Below, in pieces: positions 39,201-49,780 of a stretch of DNA of 64,000 nucleotides (position 1 is the stretch's first letter; the number at the start of each line of letters is the position of its first letter). This DNA comes from Apostichopus japonicus. Taxonomy: Eukaryota > Echinodermata > Holothuroidea > Aspidochirotida > Stichopodidae. The notes below the pieces were generated by a model that had not been told where the DNA came from, ran no database searches, and worked only from the letters and a program-made list of their open reading frames with translations. Position numbers and translations under genes: made by a program. Location of the stretch: NCBI RefSeq assembly GCF_037975245.1, contig NC_092572.1, positions 24,164,489 through 24,228,488 on the forward strand, in the 5' to 3' direction.

Positions 39201-39585
39201 CCAGAAAAATGAACAGGTATTACATGAGATAACCATCACATAGATTTCACAAGATTAATTTCAGCAAAGGAATCAAACTCCCTTAGCTAGATTGATGTAT
39301 TCCAATTTGTAGATCTATTCACAAACTGAATATTTTACCTACATGGAATGTTATGAACAATTAATCCATATGAAACATCTTGATTGTCCAGATTAGCTAA
39401 CTCCAGGTAATCAAGGGTAATTTATTAATTTATTTATTAATTCATTCATTTATGATAATGACAACATCTGCTCTAAATTTACTTTATGTAAAAATAGACT
39501 ACACTGCCAGCTGCATCGGTATTGAATGCCTCCTGCATACATAATCGACACTTATTAAATGTTTGCAAACTATTTCCAATTTTCC

Positions 39586-39714
39586 CTTGTCATTTAGCCT
39601 TTGAAGATCCTGCTAGGACCAAAACGTCAGGCCAACTTATTTTACACATTCTCCTACACAGGCTCTCTAGTCGATAAGCAGTTTGCTAACAGTTTTATTT
39701 TATTTTTATTTCCA
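39586..39714 (+). mobile_element. Penelope-like/LINE terminal repeat, copy 2, with hammerhead-like core
   Basis: Second copy of the 4536-4666 block. It has the more regular spacing: GCCT, TTGAAGA, then the GATCC-TGCTA-GGACC hairpin, AAAACGTC and AGGCC. Here the GTC cleavage-type triplet is kept but the base expected to be G before AAA is changed. Downstream TCTCTAGTCGATAAGCAG and CTAACAGTTTTATTTTA match copy 1. Confidence 0.6.
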
Positions 39715-40204
39715 ATTTAAAAACGAGAATAAATTAATGGAATGATTTTTCTGCAATCAAAACCTGCACCAAATTTTCCATGCAAAATTTCACCAGTCGC
39801 TGTATACTGCTTTGCAACGAAGCAATCATAAAAATAGATGAATGCGACATCTGTTTTACTGCTTAGTATATTGGAGTGTTTGGAGTGAAGACACCACCCT
39901 TCAAAGATCAAAGTTCCTTCATTTTTTTTTTCCTTCTTCATCTTTCTGTTCTTTCTGTCTCAGTTTCTTTTTTCTTCTCATATTCTCATGTCCTCAGATG
40001 ATCACATCATAAATATATCAGTCATTAAAGCTATCAATTAATAACAAACAAAGACTGCAAACCTTGAAATGCAAACCCTTATGTCTGTTGTGATGCATAG
40101 TCTATACACATCAGCATGTAATATAAACTATCAGTTTGTTACGTTGGTGTCGTAAGCGATCAAACCTTCATGAGGTAAATTGCTCAGTCTGTGTATTTCT
40201 TAAA
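39715..40204. other. No gene seen
   Basis: AT-rich unique sequence; the minus-strand frame at 39717-39941 is unsupported. Confidence 0.5.
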
Positions 40205-40700
40205 AATCAAGAAGCCCTATGGTCCAGCGGATTAACGGTGATAGAATCAGAAGCAATGAAACCCTAGTATAGATTCGGGATGTGGAGCCCTAGCTGGTCA
40301 GCTTTAAGTAATTTATAAGAAGCAATGTAACCCTAGTTTAAATTCGGGAGGTGGAGCCCTAGCTGGTCGGCTTCTAAGTAATTAATAAGAAGAAAGGACA
40401 CCCTAGTATAGTTTCGGGAGGTGGAGCCCTAGCTGGTCGGCTTTAATTATTAATAAGAAGCAATGTAACCCTAGTGTAGATTTGGGAGATGGAGCCCTAG
40501 CTGGTCGGCTTTTAAGTAATTAATAAGAAGCAAGGAAACCCTAGTATAGATTTGGGAGGTGGAAACCTAGCTGGCTTTATTCCCAGAGATATCCACAATT
40601 TTCCATCTGAAATGGTCTCCCAAAATGTGAAATGGAAAAAACAATCAAAATGTTCAAAAACTTGAAATTTGAAAGCCTGTTGATGTTTTGTGTAAGAACT
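40205..40700 (+). mobile_element. tRNA-derived SINE with internally amplified segment
   Basis: TGGTCCAGCGG at 40220-40230 fits the pol III A box (TRGYNNARNNG). Downstream, a 69-bp segment beginning AAGCAATG and containing ATAGATTCGGGAGGTGGAGC is repeated five times (starts near 40251, 40320, 40390, 40458, 40528). After the array comes a tail with TTTTCCATCTGAAATGG, similar to TTTTCCCATCTGAAATGA in the SINE at 44.9 kb. So the tandem array seems to sit inside a SINE. Confidence 0.6.
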
Positions 40701-43100
40701 ACTTCTAAGAATGCATTGTAACTTCTCCCACATACACACATATACTGTTAAACTAATTGTGTCATTTACTAACTGCCTATTCCTGCTTTTCATAAATTCA
40801 GAGGAATCTTTTATTTACTGTCATTCAGTATTATATATATTCATATTTAGATCAGATTTTTCCAGTCAATTTCTGATAACAACTTCTTCCTTTTTATTAT
40901 GCTAATTTACAAATTGGAATTGATACTTTTAACTCTCACAACAATGTTGATCATTAGCTTTGACTTTGAATAAAAACTTTCCATTTTAATTAATGAAATC
41001 TATAAAAAGTTAGAAAATGTTGAAGATTGTCAAGTTGCTTTTTGAATGTTTTTAAATAAACTGATATGTAAAACCATCTGGGTGATGAAAAACATTCTGA
41101 AAAATAATCAAATTCATTGAATTAAGTTAACGAAGGACTAAGAGAGGGACTTAAAATTATTTGAGTATAAAAATACTAAACCCTTAGAGCAAACAATTGA
41201 AACAATTGAGAATGCAAAATTCAATACTTGTAAATAAGATGGATTTATTATTTATGGATTTATTTATTATGAATCCCTTTTGATAGCATTAAAGATTGAT
41301 ATTATTTTTTAATATTTTTCTTATATTCTTGATATTATTTTTTTTAATTTTTGATATTATTTTTTTATATTCCAGGTATTGGCTCTTTTGTACAGTGCTC
41401 TTGAGCATGTTTTATTTCCTGATAACAGCACTTTAATATATGTATTTATTTATTTATTAAGATTGATATTATAACTTGAAGATAGCAGTTTCATCATTCT
41501 GTGGTATAATGACATAACCAGTACTACTGTATCTTTGAACACTAACCACATTTAATAGATCTAGGCTACGACAGTGTAATATTGCAAACTGTTGAATAAA
41601 TTATACCAGATCAAAAAGAGATGTAGTTAAGCTTGATCAATCGATTCATAGATGTTGCGGTAGAATTTGTCAGAGTAATTAGGACGGGGGAATATATATA
41701 TATATATATATCTATATAAGCGATCATTCTGTCAGGCTTGAAACATGTATGTACTTTAATAAAAGCCCGAATGAGTTAGAATGTGCTCGCTAGAGCATAT
41801 CTTAGGAAGAAGACCTAAAAAAAAAACGGGAGGCAGAGACACGATTGGAACAAATCCAACGAATTATAATGAGCTGTCGTTGATCAAAAACAGACTCGTT
41901 CCGTTCGACTGAAGAGATCCTTAAAAAACGATGATTAACTCGTTGTAAATGTTGAAATTGAGCTGCAAGTAAGGTGATGGCATGATGGCTTGTTACGAAG
42001 AGATCATGGGATTGTTTAATGAAGCTGTACTGAATGTTTGCAAGAAGATGGGTATTACAGGGAAACAGAGAAACGGTTAAAAACCGCATAAATACAAATT
42101 CCTGACAGATAAAATGACAACCACTTCCCCCTACTTAATACGAATATCAATTTTGAAGAGAGTCATAGGTGTCCTGGGTTGGGGTAGCAAACTTCAGATG
42201 GGGGGGGGTGGGGAGGGGGTTGGGATCTACAGCACAAATGTGTAAAACATAAAGGGAACAATTTGGCACAAATATACATTTCCAACATCTAGGGCACTTG
42301 AATGCTCTCTAACAGCATGGTGATATACAATGTATACACAAGTTCTGGCTACCCAAAACTCTGAGGTTTAGTTGCACCAAGTTGTTCTCCTTGTAAATAA
42401 GGTATTATACCAATATGCAACCATTCAGTCAGTGTTGGATTAAAATAAGGGGTCACCTTTCTGTTATCATACAAACAGCTCCTATATTAAAAGCATGTAT
42501 GTATTACTTATTCAATAATCCTACACATTGACACACATCGGAGTTTATATACCTAAGGGCAATGACGATTGCTGAATTTTATGCCAAATGGATATATTTA
42601 TTATATTTATCAAATAATAATCATAATAATATCTATTAAATAAGTACAGAAAGTTCAAATTGAACAGATAAACGGTATCCATGAATTAATTACCGCAAAC
42701 TTAATTACCGTAAAATATTAATTAACATTACCATGATCCTCTTTTGCTCGGGAAATTGGGATGCCTATATCGACAATAGCAACAACCACTACATGTAAAA
42801 ATTACCCGCCAAATAGCTTGCCCCCACGCATCTCATTTACATATTAAATTTTACATGAGGTACACTGACCCATATTAGCCAACAGTTTAGGTGACTTATT
42901 TTCCTCGCAGAGACTACAACAACTGACTTTACCATCCCATACATACCACAAATCCCACACACACAGGTCCCACACACACAGGTCTCTGCAATATGGCTCC
43001 ATTAGTTTCCACACAGTCTCTTCCAGAGAGAGAGAGTTGGATAAAAATCCTGTTTGTTTTTTTAACAGTTTTGAAAGACTATAAGAAGTCATATAAATTT
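40701..43100. other. No gene seen; AT-rich
   Basis: Repeated TTGATATTATTTTTT stretch at 41295-41375, AT run at 41693-41710, G-rich tract at 42200. The block 41800-42110 is less AT-rich and unique; a 95-codon minus-strand frame there has no recognisable domain. Confidence 0.45.
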
Positions 43101-43189
43101 TCCCACCAAAACAGTCAAGTTGACCTCAGTGGCATCTCAACCAGCATTGAGGAAGTTCTGGCATGGCCACCCTACAATTTATCTCAACT

Positions 43190-43290
43190 AATCGAAACTT
43201 TTTGGGGGGGGGGGGAGTTGACAAGAGAGTTTACAACTCAGTGTCTGGATGATGAGCCCCAGAGGACAGAGCCTTGTGACCCATATCTCA
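43190..43290 (+). other. Weak TSP1-like peptide across a G12 run
   Basis: The frame reads FWGGGELTREFTTQC followed by LDDEPQRTEPCDPY. GGGxxTRxxxxC followed by PC resembles the middle and end of a thrombospondin type 1 repeat, but the upstream WxxC and TC residues are missing and the GGG comes from a homopolymer. Given as an observation, not a gene call. Confidence 0.12.
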
Positions 43291-43590
43291 AACTGAAGGA
43301 ATATATCTTAAAAGTTAAGAGAGGAAATAAAGGGTGTTGGGCTTTAAACCAGGGGTGAAGAAAGGCCTTGTCAAAACCATCACTAAAATATGTCAAAACA
43401 TGGTATCTTTGGTGGTCATCTCTTTGTTCGGAGTGAATCTATATATATATACCATGCATGTGTATATGTATATAGAGATGTGATACAGGTCTACAGTGTT
43501 GTAGGTACAGGCATGTTGTAGCGGTGGATAATTTCATGCTGACATTTTGTGTAGTAGTTTTGAAGACACTGAATTTAAGTGTCTCTTTAA

Positions 43591-43955
43591 AGGGTGTTAA
43601 GACTCGCGCAAAAAGGAACATCTAATGCCGGTAATCTGACCTAGTTTCGAATGAGGTGTAACAGAAGTGTTAGACACCACCAACTATCCCAGAAGATACG
43701 CACACAGCTTGCTACCGTCGGTAATTAAACACTAGTGTACAGTCAGTACATACAGCTGCGGTCAATACCCACAGCACAGTGTATAAACGATACAGCGATG
43801 GACATCTCAGGTCCAGCTAAAGATAACAAGGTATCACGTTTCATTACTGTACTGTCTGCATTTTGTAGCGACACGAACGAAACGTCACTTGCAAGCAACA
43901 GAAAGTTAACTTTTTCAGGTGGCCGCACCCAGTTTGGGGCCAGTCTTCAATGCCT
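43591..43955 (-). mobile_element. TTAA-flanked MITE, copy 3 (365 bp)
   Basis: Reverse orientation relative to copies 1 and 2. TTAA at 43587-43590 and 43956-43959. Termini AGGGTGTTAAGACTCGCGC and CAGTCTTCAATGCCT. Full-length alignment with copy 1 by eye. Reading frames at 43735-43959 and 43743-43928 are both inside it and are artefacts. Confidence 0.92.
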
Positions 43956-44005
43956 TTAAACAAATATGTTTGCTGTGTACAAAAGCTACTACACAGGGCA
44001 CCCAC

Positions 44006-44202
44006 AGTTGGGACAATTTTTTTATATACTGTAGTGTCATGTCCCGCTTCAGAGCACTCGTACTGTCAGTACGAGCAGTATGAATATCATGTTTCTATCA
44101 GATCAGGGTTAGGAACTGTTTGTACTGACAATACCAGTGCCTTGAAGCATGATATTGGAGGACAGTTTAGAGAGGTATTAGCATATGGAAATTGTCCCAA
44201 CT
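44006..44202. mobile_element. Foldback-type element with nested palindromes (~197 bp)
   Basis: AGTTGGGACAATTT at 44006-44019 is the exact inverse of 44189-44202. Inside are CTCGTACTG-T-CAGTACGAG (44057-44075), GCTTCAGAGCACT against AGTGCCTTGAAGC, and AATATCATG against CATGATATT. The whole segment therefore folds into a multi-branched structure. No clear target duplication; it directly follows MITE copy 3. Confidence 0.75.
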
Positions 44203-44916
44203 GGCTGCACAGGGTTGTTATTCTATGCATAGCAATTTGTTGCTCATCTTGCATACTATTTAATACACTTATGGTGGGTATGGATCAATGACTTTAGGAC
44301 TGCGAGTGGGGGGTTGGGAGGGGGTAGGGGAATGGGTGAATCATTTGGTAAACTAAAAGTCCATGATGACATATGACAGAGTTGTTTTTGCCATGAAAAT
44401 CAGAAGGGATACCCACAGAAACCACAAGGAAATGAAATATGGAATTTGACCTAACATGTGACCTTATTTGATAATATTAGTGCAGAGCTTTGGGATACCT
44501 TAAACATGAAAATGACAATGTATATCTTATTTCCTTAATTCATTATGTCTACAAGAGAAATGAGCACTGGGTGATATGATTTAGAGTTAAAAGCATGGTC
44601 ACAATTTGTCATTTTTTCACAAAATTCAGATGTAAGATTTAGCTACATGAACATTCAAAACCACAACAATAAATCTTTGCATGATTTCTGCAGCAATTCC
44701 GTTGTTTTTCATTTGATACAACATTATGATAGCGTGACACGTGTGTCACTGATGGGTAATTTGTCAATGAGGGCAGTCTAACATCCAGCCAATATTCTAC
44801 AAGTTGGATGAACTGTTTGATAGGGACTCCATCATTGATATAGCATTTCAATCTGCTGAAAAGTCAAATAATGGTCACCCATTCTCAAACTTTTATACAC
44901 ATTATATATACCGTAT

Positions 44917-45170
44917 CTGTGGTCGAGTGGATAAGGGCGGTGGCATTTGAAGCAACAAGGCTTGGCAATCGGGAGGTTCAGGGTTCGATACCTGGTCGTG
45001 TCATAGTAAAGTGTTTTTTGTTCATCCACAAGCAATCTACCGTTTTCCCATCTGAAATGACTTTCTAGCTTGAAAAGATTCCAAATTTGAGTTAAATTGG
45101 AAGCCACCCAACGTGCAAGGGCTTACTCCCGCATTTGTGGTCGCTTATGCGTCTAAAAATAACTGCTGAT
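44917..45170 (+). mobile_element. tRNA-derived SINE
   Basis: A box TGGTCGAGTGG (44920-44930) and B box GGTTCGATACC (44982-44992) match the pol III consensus exactly. The tRNA-like part has a long variable region, suggesting a Ser/Leu-type origin. It lacks a clean anticodon stem and acceptor pairing, so it is not a functional tRNA. The body includes TTTTCCCATCTGAAATGAC. The minus-strand 91-codon frame overlapping it is an artefact. Confidence 0.8.
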
Positions 45171-45389
45171 TATTTTATATTTTTTATATGTTTTTGCAAT
45201 GAGAAAAGATAGACTTTTGCCTAAGTACACACTCCCCAATATTTATCAAAACTGGTTTTTGAGAGTGGAGGTCGCCCAGCGGACGACTAGCCATTTACAG
45301 GATATTCAGATTGCATCGTAACTAAATACCCCTAAACAGGTTAAACTGATAACTTGTTCACCTATAACCCTCAAAGCTCTTATTCCACC

Positions 45390-45511
45390 AAACCTACACA
45401 TTTCTCCTGCAGTGTACATATAGATAAACCAAACCTACACATCTCTCCTGCAGTGTACATGTAGATAAACCAAACCTTCACATCTCTCCTGCAGTGTACA
45501 TAGATTATTAC
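45390..45511. repeat. Minisatellite, 41-bp unit x 3
   Basis: Units with AAACCTACACATCTCTCCTG and CAGTGTACATGTAGATAAAC start at about 45390, 45431 and 45472. Confidence 0.92.
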
Positions 45512-46177
45512 TATAGTCCTACATTTTTCTTGTCAGACAAACAAATTTGCGGTTCGGACAGTCTGTTCTGTGTGGTTCTCCAAGGGACAACAGGGGGGAA
45601 ATAATTCCTTAACAATTTACCCCTGCAAAACCTAATAACCTTAAGCTCTTGACTATCTTACACTTTACCCTATTTAGTGAGTACTGCTTTTAAGCTTCTT
45701 AAGTAATACATTGTACAAAACTTTGGCAAGGAGACACATATGTGTGTACTTTGTACACTTTCACCTCAGAGGACAAACATATTACAAGATGTGGAATTAC
45801 GTGAAACCCAGATGTCACTTTAATACGGCGGATGACTTTCATTTTAATTACATTAATTAACTTTTAATATGTTATAGACCGTTAGACAACACCAATAATT
45901 AAGTTTTCAAGATTTGTTTTGCTAAACCAAATTAAAAATATCGAGAAATTTTACTTAAATCATCTGAGGCTCATTCATGAAAGTGGCTGGAATAATACAC
46001 AAACCATTAGGACTGTTCCTCAGATGTAACACAATTAACACTTCATGGGCAATACAAATTTGTATGGACTCAGATGCAATGTTGACAACTTGCAGTACAA
46101 ATTAATCAAAGATAATGGTATTGAATGCCTTCCAAGGAAGCTCAGTTTTTTAATGCAAAGTTCATTAATTAATTTGC

Positions 46178-46271
46178 TTTCTTTGTAAAGCGCCTTGAGC
46201 AGTGACTCATTGTCTACTGATCTGGCGCTACATAAGTCACATTTATTATTATTATTATTATTATTATTATA
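46178..46271 (+). mobile_element. Retroelement 3' end with (ATT)n tail
   Basis: TTTGTAAAGCGCCTTGAGCA, then TCTGGCGCTACATAAGT and an ATT trinucleotide array. AAAGCGC..GAGC...TGGCGCTATATAAAT plus an ATT tail is a familiar ending of LINE/SINE families in marine invertebrates. The rest of the element is not recognised. Confidence 0.65.
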
Positions 46272-49200
46272 AAGAACATGTTTTGTTTGCGTAATTAGAC
46301 TTTACAAAGCATGAACATTAATAGTCTTGGGCCTGCACACGAGGAGATGACATCACAATGAATTGAGCCTCAAAGGAGCATCTCAGTGATAGAGCATATA
46401 TTTGTATGTTTAAGGTGAATATCTCGTAGCAACATTACTCCAGCTCTCAAATGTATCTTTGTTCTCAAACTATGACACATCAAGACTTAAAGTTCTGGCC
46501 TAATTCCTCTTTTAGTCCAAAAAAAGTAATCAAATCTCTCATTGAATGCAATAAGCTCCTTAGCACCTTTCCAGGGTAATTTATCCCTTAAATATAGGAT
46601 TCACGATGTGAAGTTTCTAAAGGGATTATTGGTTTAGAGTAAGATCCATGGATTTACTACCGACTATATAAGCTTGATAATTTTTCTTTCAAGCTTTCAG
46701 CTTCAAGTCATGAATATGCATCGTATGTATATATCCTTAATTTAAAAAGTCTGTATTTAAGACTGGGACTTATATACACCCTACAGTTTCTTGATGAGGT
46801 TTACCATCATGGGCGGTATTTTACTGTCCCTATAGATCAGATAAAATTTGTATCAACCAATGAAGGGGTTCAGTGAAGCACAGTAACCACTTTAAGACCC
46901 CAAAGACAACTGGTTTTAACCAACAGTGAGCCTTGGCACCAAAGTTGGACTAAACTAAGTAATTACTTCTGTCCCCAATGGCTTGTTGAATAGAGGTAAT
47001 ATATATGGAATGTGTTACTAACTTGAAGGGAAGAATTTGAACAATTCCTTCTCAATGCATTTTATGTTAGGCTAGCAAGAAGCCTTCAGTTTAGAAGTGT
47101 AAAACTGTATCGTTATTATCAGTTACAATACAGGTCTAATTATTTTTTTTTTAAATTGTGTGTCAAAATTTGACACAACTTACTGAAAAAAAATAAATAA
47201 ATAAATAGAAAAAAAGGATTATGTAGTAACAGGTATATTCACTTAGAATACCCTATCCTACTTGGACCTCAAAACGGTGTGACCACTGACCGGAGGGTGT
47301 TATTGTGTTTTGCGAACAATATTTCCGCTCAAAATCAGTTGCTTGAACAGTTAGTTCTTTGATACTTTTATAGGCTAAGTTAATTGTCCATTGAATTTTA
47401 TCTCAGGTAACTGACACACCATATAGCACTTAAGGAAGTGCCTTTCGTCCAATGACTAGATAATTTAATTGAATAATTACGATTATTTAATAATAGTTAA
47501 TACTTCTACCATGGATCCCAGAAAGACCAGAAAAAAATGTCTCACAAAAGTGGTTTTAAATAGCAAGGGCTTCTGGGGAAATTGGTCCCACAAACTCCTC
47601 CTGTGCCTTCCCTAAATATGTATATATGGACCTAAATATGTCATGAGAAATACAACTTCATACAAACCTCAAAAACTGCTACAAAAAACATGTGAACATT
47701 TGAATCATTCCCCCTGTAAAGTTTTCCCTAAAATTAAAATTTAAAACGCTTTAAAAAGCTATCGATAGATACAAGAACCTCGGTCTCTTTGCGTTATCGG
47801 CCGATATATTGACACTGCTGCATCAGCGAATTAAATCAGTCAGACCGGCGTAGCCCGTTCTAAATACCGAGGAGTCGGGGACATTGACCTGTTCAGACGA
47901 TACAGAAATACCTCCGCGATACACCAAAAAAAAAAAAAAAAATTGTCATTGAACTCAAGGCTACACTCCTTTGTCCATGCAATCGCAATTTCATTTTGAA
48001 TAATTTCAAAGTGTTTGAGATTTACAAACTCTTATAATATGATCTCTACGTATACACGACGATTCGACGGTGATCGACGACGACTACGACATGCAGGAAA
48101 AGACGAAAGAAGAGTCTTAATTTGTACACGTTTGTACCATGCCATACACATACAAATTTTAACCGAAAGATTCTTAAAAAACCACTCCAAAAAATTTAAT
48201 GAAAATAATTAAATCAGGCGAGAATACTTTCAAAAGCAGGGAAATATTAATTGACAAGACCCTGATGAAACTGAAGTGAAGTGGACTTTTTTTACCCCTT
48301 TGGCTGTCCATGAGTCAGATATGTCACGGTGATCTAAAGTAAATTTACTTCACTTCGTCATTTCAGACGTAATGTTATACCCGCTCTCTCTCTCTCTCTA
48401 GCGGTGGTTTGGTCATTTAACTTAATTTTGGGGGGGATGTCTCTGCGGGAGAGAGTATTTACAATTAGCATAAACTGTTATTTTAAACGTAGCAATATTT
48501 TCCCACTTTTCATTTCAAAGTATTCTGCCGAATGCATTTTATAAGAGCTGGGGATAAGTTTTTGCTCTTTTGGGGTTTTTTTTCGAAAAGAGTCAAACAT
48601 GCAAGGTCTTACAGACCTAAAGCTAGGGTTCCAGTAATGTGATGTTAATGTAATGAAACATGACATGTTGATGTGTTCTGGGTTAAGGGCAGCATGACTT
48701 TAGAAACATACTCAGTATAGCCATATATCTATTTATTATTCCAGTTTTTGTGTTTTGTGTTTTAAATAGGTTTACTTTGAAAAAAAAAAATTTAAGGAAA
48801 TGCCTCCCCAAAATGGTAATTTCAAATTTGCTTAATTTTCACCATGAAATATGAAACGTTGATCAAATTGACAACCTGTTTAATGTCTATATGTTGTATT
48901 CACTGAATGTTGTTTATTTACCAGTAAGAAAAAATAATCAAAAGATTTAGGGCAAGTTAGGTGAACATCCGATCCTCCGGTTCTTACCTTAGAAGCAAAA
49001 CTCTCTCTGGGTTATTGTTCTTAAAGTTTATTAGTACGATAATTCGTTAAGGGTATCAGCATATTTTATGTAGTAGGCTGATGATAACAGTGAAAGATAA
49101 TTTAAATACAAACAAGTCCTCGAATGTCCGTTACTATAAAATGATACCCTCAACTTTAACACAAAATTCTGTTCCGTTAAAATTGCTGTTACAGCCGCAT

Positions 49201-49380
49201 GTACAGTATCAGTGGCTCAGTGATCACTGATTACACATACCTGTAATTTATCACATGTAATATTAGATTGCCACTGTGTTTTTATATACTGTACATGCCT
49301 ACACATGCCTACAGTGGGCTGATATATATATATATATATATATATAGATGAACCACTAAAACTGGCTACTGTCGTTAATA
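46272..49380. other. No gene seen; one CpG-containing block
   Basis: Unique AT-rich sequence. 47770-48170 stands out with CTTTGCGTTATCGGCCGATA, CAGACCGGCGTAGCCCG, and inverted CCTCGGT/ACCGAGG about 90 bp apart. A CT run lies at 48385-48399 and an AT run at 49320. No gene evidence. Confidence 0.4.
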
Positions 49381-49389
49381 GTTTATAGG

Positions 49390-49780
49390 ATTCAGTGCCC
49401 TGTATATACATATGCATATTATAATATGTATGTAATAAATATACATGATATACATATATACAAAATATACATAAAGCATAATATAATATGCATATATACA
49501 TATAATAATATACATACATATGCCTATACATTTTATACTGTATGCATAATATACATACACATATTATAATATATAAATATCAATATATAAACAACCACAA
49601 TACACATACACACTATTTACATATGCATATACTTCTTTTGCCACCTATATACACACTCTGTTTATACATTTAGCACTATATGCCCAAAAGATTAAAGGCA
49701 TAGCTAATATACATATACATACATAATATACATATGCATCTATAGACATACATACTGCATATGCATCATAAAATACATAT
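49390..49780. repeat. Cryptic TATACATA/TATGCATA simple repeat
   Basis: About 390 bp dominated by irregular ATATACATA, TATGCATA and ATAATATAC words. Tyr/Ile-rich frames here are artefacts. Confidence 0.85.

Noticed and set aside
43743-43959. Overlapping 61- and 74-codon frames on opposite strands
   Set aside because: Both lie inside MITE copy 3 and are not kept in the other copies.
44917-45000. Functional tRNA gene
   Set aside because: Both pol III boxes are present but the acceptor and anticodon stems do not pair properly and a SINE body follows.
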